A program made the translations under genes and the position numbers. This document shows, piece by piece, positions 29,905-38,399 of a stretch of DNA of 64,000 nt. Source of the DNA: an uncultured Paracoccaceae bacterium (lineage in GTDB: Bacteria; Pseudomonadota; Alphaproteobacteria; Rhodobacterales; Rhodobacteraceae); contig CANMMF010000005.1 in the NCBI GenBank assembly GCA_947498985.1, positions 248,001-312,000 on the forward strand. The letters are read 5' to 3'. The notes under the pieces are model-generated. The model did no database searches and was not told where the DNA came from. It worked only from the letters and a program-made list of their open reading frames with translations. Each line of letters begins with the position of its first letter. Position 1 is the first letter of the stretch.

Positions 29905-29933
29905 TGAAATTTTGGATGAAATTTTGTGAAATC
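29905..29933 (+). promoter_or_regulatory. Three direct TGAAAT(T/C) repeats at the regulator start
   Basis: TGAAATT at 29905-29911 and 29917-29923 and TGAAATC at 29927-29933, spaced 12 and 10 bases, on one face of the helix. OmpR-type winged-helix proteins bind such tandem half-sites. The last copy covers the GTG start of the regulator, so it is a likely autoregulatory site and also controls the divergent gene. Confidence 0.55.
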
Positions 29934-31155
29934 CGGTCGTTTCCAGCTTGGTGATATCACCGTCGAGCCTAGCACATTGGCGCTGACCCACAAAGACGGG
30001 CGCCCGGCGCAGCTGCGCCACAAGTCGCGCGCGGTCCTGGCCTGTCTGCTGGAAACCCCCAATCGCACGGTGAGCAAGGATCACCTGCTGCAGACTGTCT
30101 GGTCGGGGCTCAGCGTGTCCGACGAGAGCCTCGTTCAGTGCATCGCCGATATCCGCAGGATCGTCGGCAAGGATGCACGGCAGGTGGTCGAGACCGTGCC
30201 GCGCGAAGGCTACCGGGTGAATGTCAGCGCGGCACCGGGCGCGCGGCCACGTCCGGCGCTTCTGATCCCGGTGGCTCTTGTTGCCGCAGCGCTTGGCACG
30301 GGTTGGGCTCTCTGGCCGCGGGACACCGTCCCGCCAGATGGGTCGGCGCGCGGGCCCGACATTGCCGCCGCCAAGGCCAGCCCGCCCGGCACCGCAAGCA
30401 CCGCGGCTTATCTCGAGGTGCTTCAGGGGCGCGTTTCCGCCAGCCGGTTCAGCCAGGACGAAAGCCTTGTGGCGGAGCGTCACTTCCGCCGCGCCATCGC
30501 GCTCGATCCGTCCTTCGCGCGCGCCTATGCAGAGCTTGGCACGCTGCTCGCCGTGCGCTTTGAGAATGACTGGACCGTGCTCGGGGAGGCGGACAAGGAC
30601 AAGGCGCTGTTTTACGCTCAAACCGCCGCGTCCCTCGATCCGGAGCTTTGGCTGGCGCATTACGCGCTGGGGCGGCTTTACAGTCTGTTCGGCGATCTGG
30701 ACGCCGCCGAGAGGCATCTTGAAACCGCCATGTCGCTGCAGCCGGGCAAGGAGGATGCGCGCGCCTATTTCGGCATCCTGCGCAATTTTCAGGGCAAGTC
30801 CGACAACGCGGTGGCGATATTGCAGCAGGCGGTGGCGTCACATCCCGACCCGCCTTACTGGTACTATCTCGGCCTCGGCAATGCGCTGTTCAACACCGGC
30901 CGGAACGCCGAGGCGGAAGCGGCGCTGGACCGGTGTCAGGCGCTCTCGCAGGCCTCGCCCTATTGCCTGCGCTACCTGATCGGCGTCTATGGCGCGATGG
31001 GCCGGATGGCGGAGGCTCAGGCCGCCGCCCGCTCCTATGAGGCGATGGGGTTCGAGCTTTCGGTGGCGTCGATCATGGGCCTGATGAGCTATCACCACCC
31101 CGACGCGCGCGCCCGGCTGGAAGCGGCCCTGCGTCGCGCAGGAGTGCCGGATTAA
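29926..31155 (+). CDS. Membrane-anchored winged-helix/TPR transcriptional regulator (CadC/ToxR-like)
   Basis: A 409-residue protein from a GTG start. Residues 1-105 are an OmpR/PhoB-type DNA-binding winged helix (LRHKSRAVLACLLETPNRTVSKDHLLQTVW, ESLVQCIADIRRIVG, VETVPREGYRV). One membrane helix is at about 110-129. Residues 150-400 are TPR-like repeats (FRRAIALDPSFARAYAELG, AAERHLETAMSLQPGKEDARAYFG, GLGNALFNTGRNAEAEAALDR), placed in the periplasm by this topology. It would sense a periplasmic state and act directly on DNA. It sits between two paralogous secreted-protein genes and shares TGAAATC-type repeats with both promoter regions. Confidence 0.88.
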   Translation: MKSGRFQLGDITVEPSTLALTHKDGRPAQLRHKSRAVLACLLETPNRTVSKDHLLQTVWSGLSVSDESLVQCIADIRRIVGKDARQVVETVPREGYRVNVSAAPGARPRPALLIPVALVAAALGTGWALWPRDTVPPDGSARGPDIAAAKASPPGTASTAAYLEVLQGRVSASRFSQDESLVAERHFRRAIALDPSFARAYAELGTLLAVRFENDWTVLGEADKDKALFYAQTAASLDPELWLAHYALGRLYSLFGDLDAAERHLETAMSLQPGKEDARAYFGILRNFQGKSDNAVAILQQAVASHPDPPYWYYLGLGNALFNTGRNAEAEAALDRCQALSQASPYCLRYLIGVYGAMGRMAEAQAAARSYEAMGFELSVASIMGLMSYHHPDARARLEAALRRAGVPD

Positions 31156-31192
31156 GGGCAGGGGCCTTCCGGGCACCACGCTTACATGCCTT

Positions 31193-31220
31193 TGAAATCA
31201 CGCGATTTCATGAGATTTCA
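31193..31220 (+). promoter_or_regulatory. TGAAATC / GATTTCA repeat cluster upstream of the 31326 gene
   Basis: TGAAATC (31193-31199) and GATTTCA (31204-31210) form an 18-base inverted repeat. A further GATTTCA (31214-31220) repeats the second arm exactly 10 bases on. The same 7-mer occurs at the start of the regulator gene (29927), and the ten-base string TTGTGAAATC is common to both places (31214-31223 on the minus strand). Confidence 0.6.
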
Positions 31221-31325
31221 CAACTCTTCATTTGGTGAAACGCGCCTGCAGCCGCTCAGGTACCTCCCATCGTCACGGCCCGCCTGACCGGATCCGGCAG
31301 CGGGCCACATACCGGAGGATTGACC

Positions 31326-31958
31326 ATGTCATTGACGCGTTTGCTTTTGCCACTTTCCCTGATCGCCGCGGCCACCACAGGGGCCGCCGAAACCCGCACT
31401 CTGCCGCTGTCGTGGACGCCGCCCAGCGGCGAGACGCCGGGCCCCATCGACGGCACGCGGGCGCTGCTCGTCACCGGACCCGAGGGCGCATCGATGCACC
31501 TCACCTCGAAACACCTGACCCCCGGAAACGCGGTCACGATCTGGTTTGTCGCGCTACAGAACCCGCAGCTTTGCCAGAAGAACCCCTGCACCCCCAAAGA
31601 GGCCATGGGCATGGCGGAGATGGAGACCGTTGCGGTGAACGGCGGCGGCACCGTGGTGCCGGCGGATGGAAGGATCGAAGTGTCGGCGCATCTGCCCGCG
31701 GGGGTTGTGGACAACAACCTCTTCGAGACCGATTTTGTCTCGCCCGAGACGGCGGAATACCATCTGGTGATCCACGATCACGGCCCGCTCATCCCCGAGC
31801 TTGCCGCCGACATGCTGTCGAGCTTCCGCGGCGGGTGTACTCTGGAAAGCGTGCCGCCGCATTACCCGGTGTCGGCGCGGTCGGACGGGCAGGGCGGGCC
31901 GAACACCTGTGTGTCCCGCCAGGTCGCGCTTTTTGTGCCGCCCGCGGCGGCGAACTGA
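31326..31958 (+). CDS. Secreted protein, paralogue of the 29124 gene
   Basis: A 210-residue protein with a signal peptide (RLLLPLSLIAAATTGAAE). GGAGG lies 7 bases before the ATG. It shares with the 29124-29783 protein the segments LSWTPPSGETPGPIDGT, TPGNAVTIWFVALQNPQLCQKNPCTP, VSPETAEYHLVIHDHGPL and the C-terminal SFRGGC. It is preceded by the TGAAATC repeat cluster and by the regulator. The function is unknown, but the locus design suggests both paralogues are outputs of the same regulator. Confidence 0.78.
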   Translation: MSLTRLLLPLSLIAAATTGAAETRTLPLSWTPPSGETPGPIDGTRALLVTGPEGASMHLTSKHLTPGNAVTIWFVALQNPQLCQKNPCTPKEAMGMAEMETVAVNGGGTVVPADGRIEVSAHLPAGVVDNNLFETDFVSPETAEYHLVIHDHGPLIPELAADMLSSFRGGCTLESVPPHYPVSARSDGQGGPNTCVSRQVALFVPPAAAN

Positions 31959-32037
31959 GGCCAGCCCTGCGCCACACTCATGCGGTCGCCGGGCATGCCA
32001 GCCCGGCGGCTGCGTCTGATCGATCAGGGGACCCGCG

Positions 32038-33093
32038 TCACTGCGGCCGCCGCCGCCCCAGAAGCCACACGAAGAACACACCGCCGATCAGCCCGGTCAC
32101 GATCCCGATCGGGATATCCTCCGGCGCCATCACGGTGCGCGCGGCGATGTCGGCCCAGAGCAGCAGGATCGCCCCGACCAGCGCCGATCCGGGCAGCACC
32201 CGCAGATAATCGCCGCCCACTAGCATCCGGACCACATGCGGCACCATCAGCCCGACAAAGCCGATGATGCCGGAAAAGGCGACCATCACGCCGGTGATCA
32301 GCGCGCCCACCACAAAGACCAGCAGGCGGAACCGCGCCACCGCGATCCCCAGCGTCGAGGCGGTCTCATCCCCGACCGTCATCGCGTTGAGCGAGGAAGC
32401 GCGGGACATCAGCCAGGCGCCGCAGAGCACAAGGATTACCAGCGGATAGGCCAGCTGGCTCCATTGCGCGAGCCCGAGCCCGCCCAGCATCCAGAAGACC
32501 ACCGTATGGGTCGCGCGCGGATCTCCGAGGAAAATCAGCACATTGGCAGCCGACATGATGATGAAGGACACCGCGACCCCGGCCAGCACCAGCCGGTCGG
32601 CGCTGCTCGCCTCGGCAAACCGGGCGACGCCCAGCACCACCAGCGTGGCCATCAGCGCGCCCAGAAACGCCAGCAGCGGCACGGTGAGCAGCCCGATGAA
32701 AAGCCCGGTATGCAGCAGCGCCAGGATCGCGCCGAACGCCCCGCCCGACGAGATGCCCAGCAGATGCGGATCGGCCAGCGGGTTGCGCGTCACCGCCTGC
32801 AGGCTCGCGCCGACCATCGCCAGACCCGCGCCCACCATCATCGCCAGCAACGCGCGCGGAAAGCGGATGTCCCAGACGATGGCCTCGCGGCCCTGCGACC
32901 AGGTGGCATCGACCAGCCCGGGGACAAGCTTGTTGAGGAACACCCCCCAGACGGTTGCCAGCGGCACCTGCACGGCCCCCACCGAGATGGCAATCGAGAC
33001 CGAGACCGCAAGCACCGCAAACCCGCCCAGCAGAGCGGCCAACCGCCGCCCGGCGTGACGGGTCCGGCCGGGCAGGCGCGGGGTTTCGGTCAT
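32038..33093 (-). CDS. btuC: Vitamin B12 / siderophore-type ABC transporter permease (BtuC/FecCD family)
   Basis: A 351-residue membrane protein with about ten helices and the FecCD signature: RFPRALLAMMVGAGLAMVGASLQAVTRNPLADPHLLGISSGGAFGA, then DETASTLGI (the ATPase contact) and FVGLMVPHVVRMLVGGDY. It begins at 33093, four bases after the binding-protein stop. It is the last gene of a four-gene unit behind a cobalamin riboswitch, so B12 or another corrinoid is the likely cargo; from the protein alone iron-siderophore would be equally possible. Confidence 0.88.
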   Translation of the reverse strand: MTETPRLPGRTRHAGRRLAALLGGFAVLAVSVSIAISVGAVQVPLATVWGVFLNKLVPGLVDATWSQGREAIVWDIRFPRALLAMMVGAGLAMVGASLQAVTRNPLADPHLLGISSGGAFGAILALLHTGLFIGLLTVPLLAFLGALMATLVVLGVARFAEASSADRLVLAGVAVSFIIMSAANVLIFLGDPRATHTVVFWMLGGLGLAQWSQLAYPLVILVLCGAWLMSRASSLNAMTVGDETASTLGIAVARFRLLVFVVGALITGVMVAFSGIIGFVGLMVPHVVRMLVGGDYLRVLPGSALVGAILLLWADIAARTVMAPEDIPIGIVTGLIGGVFFVWLLGRRRPQ

Positions 33094-33097
33094 GTGC

Positions 33098-34030
33098 TCA
33101 TCTGTCCGCGAAGGCCTCGGCAAGCGTCCTGATCGCTTCGATATTGCGCGGCCCCGGTGTGGCTTCCACATATTCAAGCGTCACGAAGCGGTTGTTCTTC
33201 ACCGCGTCGAGATCGGCAAAGGCCGGGTTCGACATCATGAAGGCGCGTTTCTGCGCGGCGGTCACTTCGCCGTAATTCACGATGACCACAACCTGCGGGT
33301 TGCGCTCCACCACCTCTTCCCAGGTGACCGTGGCCCAGCTCTTGTCGAAATCCGCCATGATGTTGACCCCGCCCGCCGCCTCGATAAGCGCGGTGGGCAT
33401 GGCATAGCGCCCGGCGGTGAACGGCGTGTCCTCGCCGCTGTCATAGACAAAAACGCGCGGCGGGTCTGTCCGCTGCTCTTTGGCAAGTCCCGCAAGCTCG
33501 GCGCGGTAGCCCTCCACAAGTGCGGTTGCGCGCGCCTCGACCCCGAAGATCCGGCCAAGGTTCATCAGATCGGCATACATGTCCTCGATGCTGGCCTTGC
33601 CCTTGTCCATGATATGCGCGCAGCTTTCGGTCAGCTCGTAGACCTTGATGCCGAAAGGCGCCAGCGTGTCCGGCGTGACCTCGCCGCCGACCTTCATGCC
33701 GTAGTTCCAGCCCGCAAAGAAGAAATCCGCATCGGCGCCGACCAGCACTTCCTTGGAGGGGTATTTTGCCGAAAGCTCCGGCAAGGCCTCGACGCCCGCG
33801 CGCATCTCTTCGTCGAGCGTCTGCCAGCCGGAGATGCCGGTATAGCCGACCATGCGATCCTCGAGGCCCAGCACCAGCATCATCTCGGTGAGGTTGACAT
33901 CGTGCGAAATGGCGCGCTCGGGCGGCGCGTCGAAAGTCACCTTCCGGTTGCAGCTTTCGATGGTGGTCCCGGCCAGGGCGGGGCCGGTGGAAAGCCCCAG
34001 GGCGAGGAGGGCGGCAAGCGCGCGTGTCAT
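33098..34030 (-). CDS. btuF: Corrinoid-type ABC transporter periplasmic binding protein (BtuF-like)
   Basis: A 310-residue protein with signal peptide (RALAALLALGLSTGPALAG) and the two-lobe type III binding-protein fold: CNRKVTFDAPPERAISHDVNLTEMMLVLGLEDRMVGYTG in the first lobe, a long helix in the middle, and NPQVVVIVNYGEVTAAQKRAF in the second. Its start overlaps the ATPase stop by 4 bases. Specificity for B12 rests on the riboswitch and on the neighbours. Confidence 0.85.
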   Translation of the reverse strand: MTRALAALLALGLSTGPALAGTTIESCNRKVTFDAPPERAISHDVNLTEMMLVLGLEDRMVGYTGISGWQTLDEEMRAGVEALPELSAKYPSKEVLVGADADFFFAGWNYGMKVGGEVTPDTLAPFGIKVYELTESCAHIMDKGKASIEDMYADLMNLGRIFGVEARATALVEGYRAELAGLAKEQRTDPPRVFVYDSGEDTPFTAGRYAMPTALIEAAGGVNIMADFDKSWATVTWEEVVERNPQVVVIVNYGEVTAAQKRAFMMSNPAFADLDAVKNNRFVTLEYVEATPGPRNIEAIRTLAEAFADR

Positions 34031-34827
34031 GGGTTTTGTCCTGCATCTGAGAGGTGGTAGGTGAGATGGGCGGCTCCGCTGGGCGCCAGCGTTTCGCGGC
34101 GCGCATCGACCCGGAACGCGCGGGAGACCGCCGCTTCGGACAGCACCTGACCGGGGGGGCCGAAGCCCTGCGGCTTGCCGCCCTGCAACAGCAGCACGTC
34201 GTCACAGATCCCCGAGGCAAGGTTGAGGTCATGCAGCGAGGTGACGATGGTCAGCGGCAGGGTGCGGATCAGGTTCAACGTCTCCAGCTGGTGGCGGATG
34301 TCGAGGTGGTTTGTCGGCTCATCGAGGATCAGCAGCCCCGGCTCCTGCGCGAGCGCGCGGGCCACCATGACCCTCTGACGTTCCCCGCCGGAGAGCGTGC
34401 CGATATGGCGGTGGGCGAGACCCTTCAGGCCCAGCTGACCCAGGACCTGGTGAATGATCTGCCGGTCGCGCGCGCCGTCGGTGCCGGCAAAACCGCGCCG
34501 GTGCGGGGTGCGCCCCAGGGCCACAACCTCTGCCACGGTCAGGGAAAAATCGCTGGGGTGTTCCTGCAGGACGGCGGCCACCCGCCGCGCCACCGCGCGG
34601 GCGGAGAGGCGCCAGATATCCTCGCCGTCGATGGCGACGGTGCCGGTCTCGGGGCGGTGAAAGCGGTAGAGCAGGCGCAGCAGCGTCGTCTTGCCCGCGC
34701 CGTTCGGGCCCACGATGCCCAGCACCCGGCCCGCCGCGAGCGTAAAGCTGGTGGCATGCAGCAACCTCTCGCCGCCGCGCCGCGGCGACCAGGAGAGATC
34801 GGTCACGGTCAGCCTGGCGGAGTTCAC
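34027..34827 (-). CDS. btuD: Corrinoid-type ABC transporter ATPase (BtuD-like)
   Basis: A 266-residue ATPase: Walker A GPNGAGKTTLLRLL, Q-loop AVLQEHPSDF, signature LSGGERQRVMVARAL, Walker B LLILDEPTNHLDI and H-loop SLHDLN. The FepC/BtuD group fits. I place the start at the GTG at 34827: it overlaps the upstream stop as GTGA and has GGGGAG 7 bases upstream, whereas the GTG at 34836 directly abuts that ribosome site. Confidence 0.92.
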   Translation of the reverse strand: MNSARLTVTDLSWSPRRGGERLLHATSFTLAAGRVLGIVGPNGAGKTTLLRLLYRFHRPETGTVAIDGEDIWRLSARAVARRVAAVLQEHPSDFSLTVAEVVALGRTPHRRGFAGTDGARDRQIIHQVLGQLGLKGLAHRHIGTLSGGERQRVMVARALAQEPGLLILDEPTNHLDIRHQLETLNLIRTLPLTIVTSLHDLNLASGICDDVLLLQGGKPQGFGPPGQVLSEAAVSRAFRVDARRETLAPSGAAHLTYHLSDAGQNP

Positions 34828-35213
34828 GAAAGACACTCCCCGGAGCGTTCGAGCACCGACACGCTGGCAGGCGCATGATCGCCGCCAAAAGCACTGCCGG
34901 TTGCCACGCAGGGCGCGCGCCCGTACGCCCGGGCCGAGGCGCGGTCTTGCGCGAAGGCGACCAGCGCGTCGCCGCCGGTGTCCGGGTCGACATCGCCAAA
35001 AAGACAGACCGCCGCGCGGGTGCCGTGATAGGCGATTGTGCAGGGGCGCTCACATGACCCCGGACGCGCCGTGCCGGAGGTCTCGAAGGTCTCGGGCACG
35101 GCCTCTCCGGCCATGGCAATCGAGCGGTAAAGACGGTCGATCAGCTCATATCCCGGGTGGCTGGCCGGGCCGGTGTGCCTGCAAGATGTGCAAACGGTGA
35201 TCCTGTGGTCCAT
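34824..35213 (-). CDS. DUF1636 metal-binding protein
   Basis: A 129-residue soluble protein with cysteine motifs VCTSCRH (near the N-terminus), SCERPCTIAY and later single Cys, the DUF1636 pattern, thought to bind a metal or an Fe-S cluster. GGGGAGG lies 6 bases before the ATG. It is the first gene after the cobalamin riboswitch and overlaps the ATPase gene. DUF1636 genes are repeatedly found with cobalamin synthesis and transport genes, which agrees with the context; the molecular role is unknown. Confidence 0.82.
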   Translation of the reverse strand: MDHRITVCTSCRHTGPASHPGYELIDRLYRSIAMAGEAVPETFETSGTARPGSCERPCTIAYHGTRAAVCLFGDVDPDTGGDALVAFAQDRASARAYGRAPCVATGSAFGGDHAPASVSVLERSGECLS

Positions 35214-35900
35214 CCGGGCCTCCCCGGCAGGGGAAGGCAGAGCAGATAAACTGGTGTTGTGACAGAGACGTCGGCTCAGCCATCATATGCTCCTGACCAG
35301 GCACCCCGCCTGTATCGCGTTGAAAGGCCGACGCCGTCCGGCGCCGGTGATGGCAGGTCTCCTGACTCGCGGGTCCATGCTTCCCCAAACCTTCCCGGAC
35401 GCAAGGCGCCCAGTGGTCGTGTCGGGGTCGCTCTCCGCTTACAGTTGCGGGGGCAGTCACGGGTTTGGCACCATATCGGCCGCACCGCACCGTGTTCCCT
35501 TTTATCCCGTCGGCTTTCGGCGTCCGGGAACCATCGCAAGGACCGAAACGGAAATACCCCCGGGGGTCAATAGCGATCTCCCGTCCGGTCGGGGGAATCC
35601 TGCGGGTCCGCTGCCTGTGGCGCGCCGTGTCCCGGTCTGGGGCCCTGAGGCAGGCGGTCGGGTCGGGCGTCGGCGCGGCGGGGCTCGACCGGCTGGCTCG
35701 GTGCCATGGCTACGGGCCACCTTGCCCGTAAAGCCGCAGTCCTGCGCGCGGTCTCCTCCGCGGCACGGTCAGCGCCCCCGCAGAAAAGCCGCGCGCGAGG
35801 CAGACCCGCCGCGTTTCGCGGCAGGGCGCCAGCCCTGAGACCTCCGGAACCAGAGGATCAATTGCGGATCGCAGCACGCTTGCCTAGCATGTGCGGGCGC
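35214..35900. other. Intergenic region with the cobalamin riboswitch and antiporter leader
   Basis: 687 bases between divergent genes. The left half holds the B12 riboswitch on the minus strand. At 35556-35567 there is a 12-bp palindrome ACCCCCGGGGGT just outside it. The remaining 330 bases before the antiporter show no clear signal; an open frame there extends the antiporter upstream to 35706 but looks non-coding. Confidence 0.55.
35347..35536 (-). promoter_or_regulatory. Cobalamin (B12) riboswitch
   Basis: Read on the minus strand: the 5' stem region near 35536-35490, the B12 box ACTGCCCCCGCAACTGT (complement of 35441-35457), and the 3' conserved AGTCAGGAGACCTGCC (complement of 35352-35367). 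These are the diagnostic conserved pieces in the right order. It ends about 135 bases before the DUF1636 start and would turn the B12-uptake operon off when adenosylcobalamin is abundant. The exact 5' and 3' ends are approximate. Confidence 0.92.
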
Positions 35901-38399
35901 ATGGATATCGCGATCATCATAACCTTTGTCGTCTCGCTCTTTGCCATCATCGGAGTGGCCGAGCCGCTGGCGGCGCGGCTGCGGCTGCCCTACAGCGTCA
36001 TTCTGGCCATTCTGGGGGTGCTGATCGGCGCCGCGGCGAGCTTTTTTCTCTACACCAACCTGACCGACGCGCTGAACCCGGTGGCCGAGGCGATCCTTGG
36101 ATTCCCCATCCGTTCCAACGTCTTCCTCTACCTTTTTCTGCCGACGCTGCTGTTCCAGGCGACGCTGGGCATGAACCTCAGGCGGATCATCGACGACTGG
36201 GTGCCGATCCTCGTGCTGGCGGTTGTGGCGGTGGTCGTGGCCACGCTGTTTGTCGGCTATGCGCTCTCCTGGGTGAGCGCGCTGCCGCTCGCGGGATGCC
36301 TGCTGATCGGCGCGATCATTTCGACCACCGATCCCTCTGCCGTTGTCAGCATTTTCCGCTCCTTCGCCGCGCCCGGACGGCTGGTGCGGATCATCGAAGG
36401 CGAAAGCCTGCTCAACGATGCCGCCGCCATCGCGCTTTTTGGCCTGTTCATGGGGTTTGTGACGCTTGGCATGCCGGACCCCAACCTCGGCGACGCGCTG
36501 GCCCGCTTTCCGATCCTGATGCTCGGGGGCGCGCTCACCGGCTGGGTCATCGCGCGCGTGGCGCTCTGGGTCATGGCGCTTTTTGAAAGCTACGACCGGG
36601 CGCAGGTCTCGATCTCGGTGGCGCTGCCCTATCTGGCCTATATCGGTGCCGAACAGAGCGTCGGCGCCTCCGGTGTCATTGCCGTTGTGGCCTCCGGGCT
36701 GACCCTGTCCTATCTGGGGCCGGGGCGGCTGCCGCCGGTCTCCTGGACCAATCTGCGCGAGGTCTGGGATCTGCTGGCGCATTGGGCGGGCTCGCTCATT
36801 TTCATCCTCGCGGCCTTGCTGATCCCGCGCATGCTGGAAGAAGTCCGGCTGTCGGATCTGTGGTTGCTGGCGGTGGTCATCCTCGCGGCCACGGCGGCGC
36901 GGGCCTCGGTGCTGTACGGTCTGCTGCCGGTGCTGCACCGCTTGCGGCTTTCACCGGTGGTCGAGCGTCCCTATCGCGCGGCGCTGCTTTGGGGCGGGCT
37001 GCGCGGGGCTGTCACGCTGGCGCTGGCGCTGGCGGTCACCGAAAGCCTGCGCATCCCGCTCGAGCTGAAGCGCCTCGTCGGCATTCTGGCGACAGGATAT
37101 GTGCTCTTCACGCTCTTTGTGCAGGGCACGACTTTGCGCATGGTGATCCGCTGGCTTGGCCTCGACCGGCTGTCGCCGCTTGACGATGCGCTGTCGCGGC
37201 AGGTTGTGGCCGTCGCATTGCAGACCGTGCGCGAGGATATCGCCGAGACGTCGCGCAATTACGAGCTGACCCATGATATCGTGCGCTCCGAGGCCAAGCG
37301 CTTTGGCGAACGGCTGGAAGGGGCGGTGAAATCCGCCGAGGAAAACACCGATATCCTGGACCGCGACCGCATCACGCTGGGCCTGATCGCGCTGGCCGGC
37401 GCGGAGCGCGATGCCATCCTCAACAGCATCCGCGAACGCACGGTGTCGTCGCGGATGAGCGAGCAGTTGCTGAACGCCGCCGACCGGGTGATCGAAAGCA
37501 CCCGCGCCAACGGGCGCACCGGTTACCGCCATGCCGCCGCCCTCAGCACCAGTTACGGCCGGGATTTCAAGGTCGCGATGGTGCTGCACAACTCGTTCCG
37601 GATCTCCGGCATGCTGGCGCGCCTGACGGCGGACCGGTTCGAGTTTCTGCTGTCGCAAAAGCTGATCCTGCGGGATCTCGACGATTTCATCACCGGGCGG
37701 ATCCGGCGCATCCATGGCCGGCGTGTCTCGGACCTGCTGGCGGAGTTGCTGGCGCGCCGGGTCGAGGCGGTGAACACGGCGCTTGCCGGGCTGCGACTGC
37801 AATATCCCGGCTATGCCGACGAGCTGGAGCGCCGCTTCATTCGCCGGACCGCGCTGCGGCTGGAAAGCCGTGAATACGCCACGATGCATGATGACGGCCT
37901 GATCGGGACAGAGCTTTTCACCGCGCTCATGCACGAGATCAGCGACCGCCAGGATGCGGTGGAGCGGCGGCCCAGGCTCGATATCGCGGTGCAGAAAGCG
38001 GATCTGGCGCGGCAGTTGCCGATCTTCGAGCGGCTGGGGGATGCGGATCTCAGGCGGCTCGCGCGGGTGCTGCGAACCACCTATGTCGACGCCGGAGAGT
38101 TGATCGTCGCGCGCAACAGCCCGCCGAAAAGCGTCTTCTTCATCGGACTTGGCGCGGTCGAGCTCAGGGGTGCGGGCCATACCTGGCGGCTTGGCCGCGG
38201 CGAGATGTTCGGGCAGATGGCGATCCTGCGGCGCATGCCGTTCCGGTTCGATGCGCGCGCGATTGCGCCGTCGATCCTGCTGGTGCTCGACGAGGCCCGG
38301 TTCCGCCGTCTGCTCGCCCGCAGCAAATCGCTGCAGGACGCGGTGGCCGACGCCGCCCGCAAACGCGGACTGGACCTGCCAAAAGCGCTGGAAGGCTGA
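35901..38399 (+). CDS. CPA1-family Na+/H+ antiporter with C-terminal cyclic-nucleotide-binding domain
   Basis: An 832-residue membrane protein. Residues about 1-420 are a 12-helix NhaP/NHE-type exchanger: FLPTLLFQATLGMNLR, IISTTDPSAVVSIFR and EGESLLNDAAAIALF hold the transport Asp and the ND pair, and ALLWGGLRGAVTLALAL is the later conserved helix. A long cytoplasmic helical region follows (about 430-690), and the end is a CNMP-like domain (DLARQLPIFERLGDADLRRLARVL, GEMFGQMAILRRMPFRFDARA). I chose the ATG at 35901 because the first helix starts there; an ATG at 35889 and a frame to 35706 also exist. Eukaryotic sperm NHEs share this layout. Confidence 0.9.
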   Translation: MDIAIIITFVVSLFAIIGVAEPLAARLRLPYSVILAILGVLIGAAASFFLYTNLTDALNPVAEAILGFPIRSNVFLYLFLPTLLFQATLGMNLRRIIDDWVPILVLAVVAVVVATLFVGYALSWVSALPLAGCLLIGAIISTTDPSAVVSIFRSFAAPGRLVRIIEGESLLNDAAAIALFGLFMGFVTLGMPDPNLGDALARFPILMLGGALTGWVIARVALWVMALFESYDRAQVSISVALPYLAYIGAEQSVGASGVIAVVASGLTLSYLGPGRLPPVSWTNLREVWDLLAHWAGSLIFILAALLIPRMLEEVRLSDLWLLAVVILAATAARASVLYGLLPVLHRLRLSPVVERPYRAALLWGGLRGAVTLALALAVTESLRIPLELKRLVGILATGYVLFTLFVQGTTLRMVIRWLGLDRLSPLDDALSRQVVAVALQTVREDIAETSRNYELTHDIVRSEAKRFGERLEGAVKSAEENTDILDRDRITLGLIALAGAERDAILNSIRERTVSSRMSEQLLNAADRVIESTRANGRTGYRHAAALSTSYGRDFKVAMVLHNSFRISGMLARLTADRFEFLLSQKLILRDLDDFITGRIRRIHGRRVSDLLAELLARRVEAVNTALAGLRLQYPGYADELERRFIRRTALRLESREYATMHDDGLIGTELFTALMHEISDRQDAVERRPRLDIAVQKADLARQLPIFERLGDADLRRLARVLRTTYVDAGELIVARNSPPKSVFFIGLGAVELRGAGHTWRLGRGEMFGQMAILRRMPFRFDARAIAPSILLVLDEARFRRLLARSKSLQDAVADAARKRGLDLPKALEG

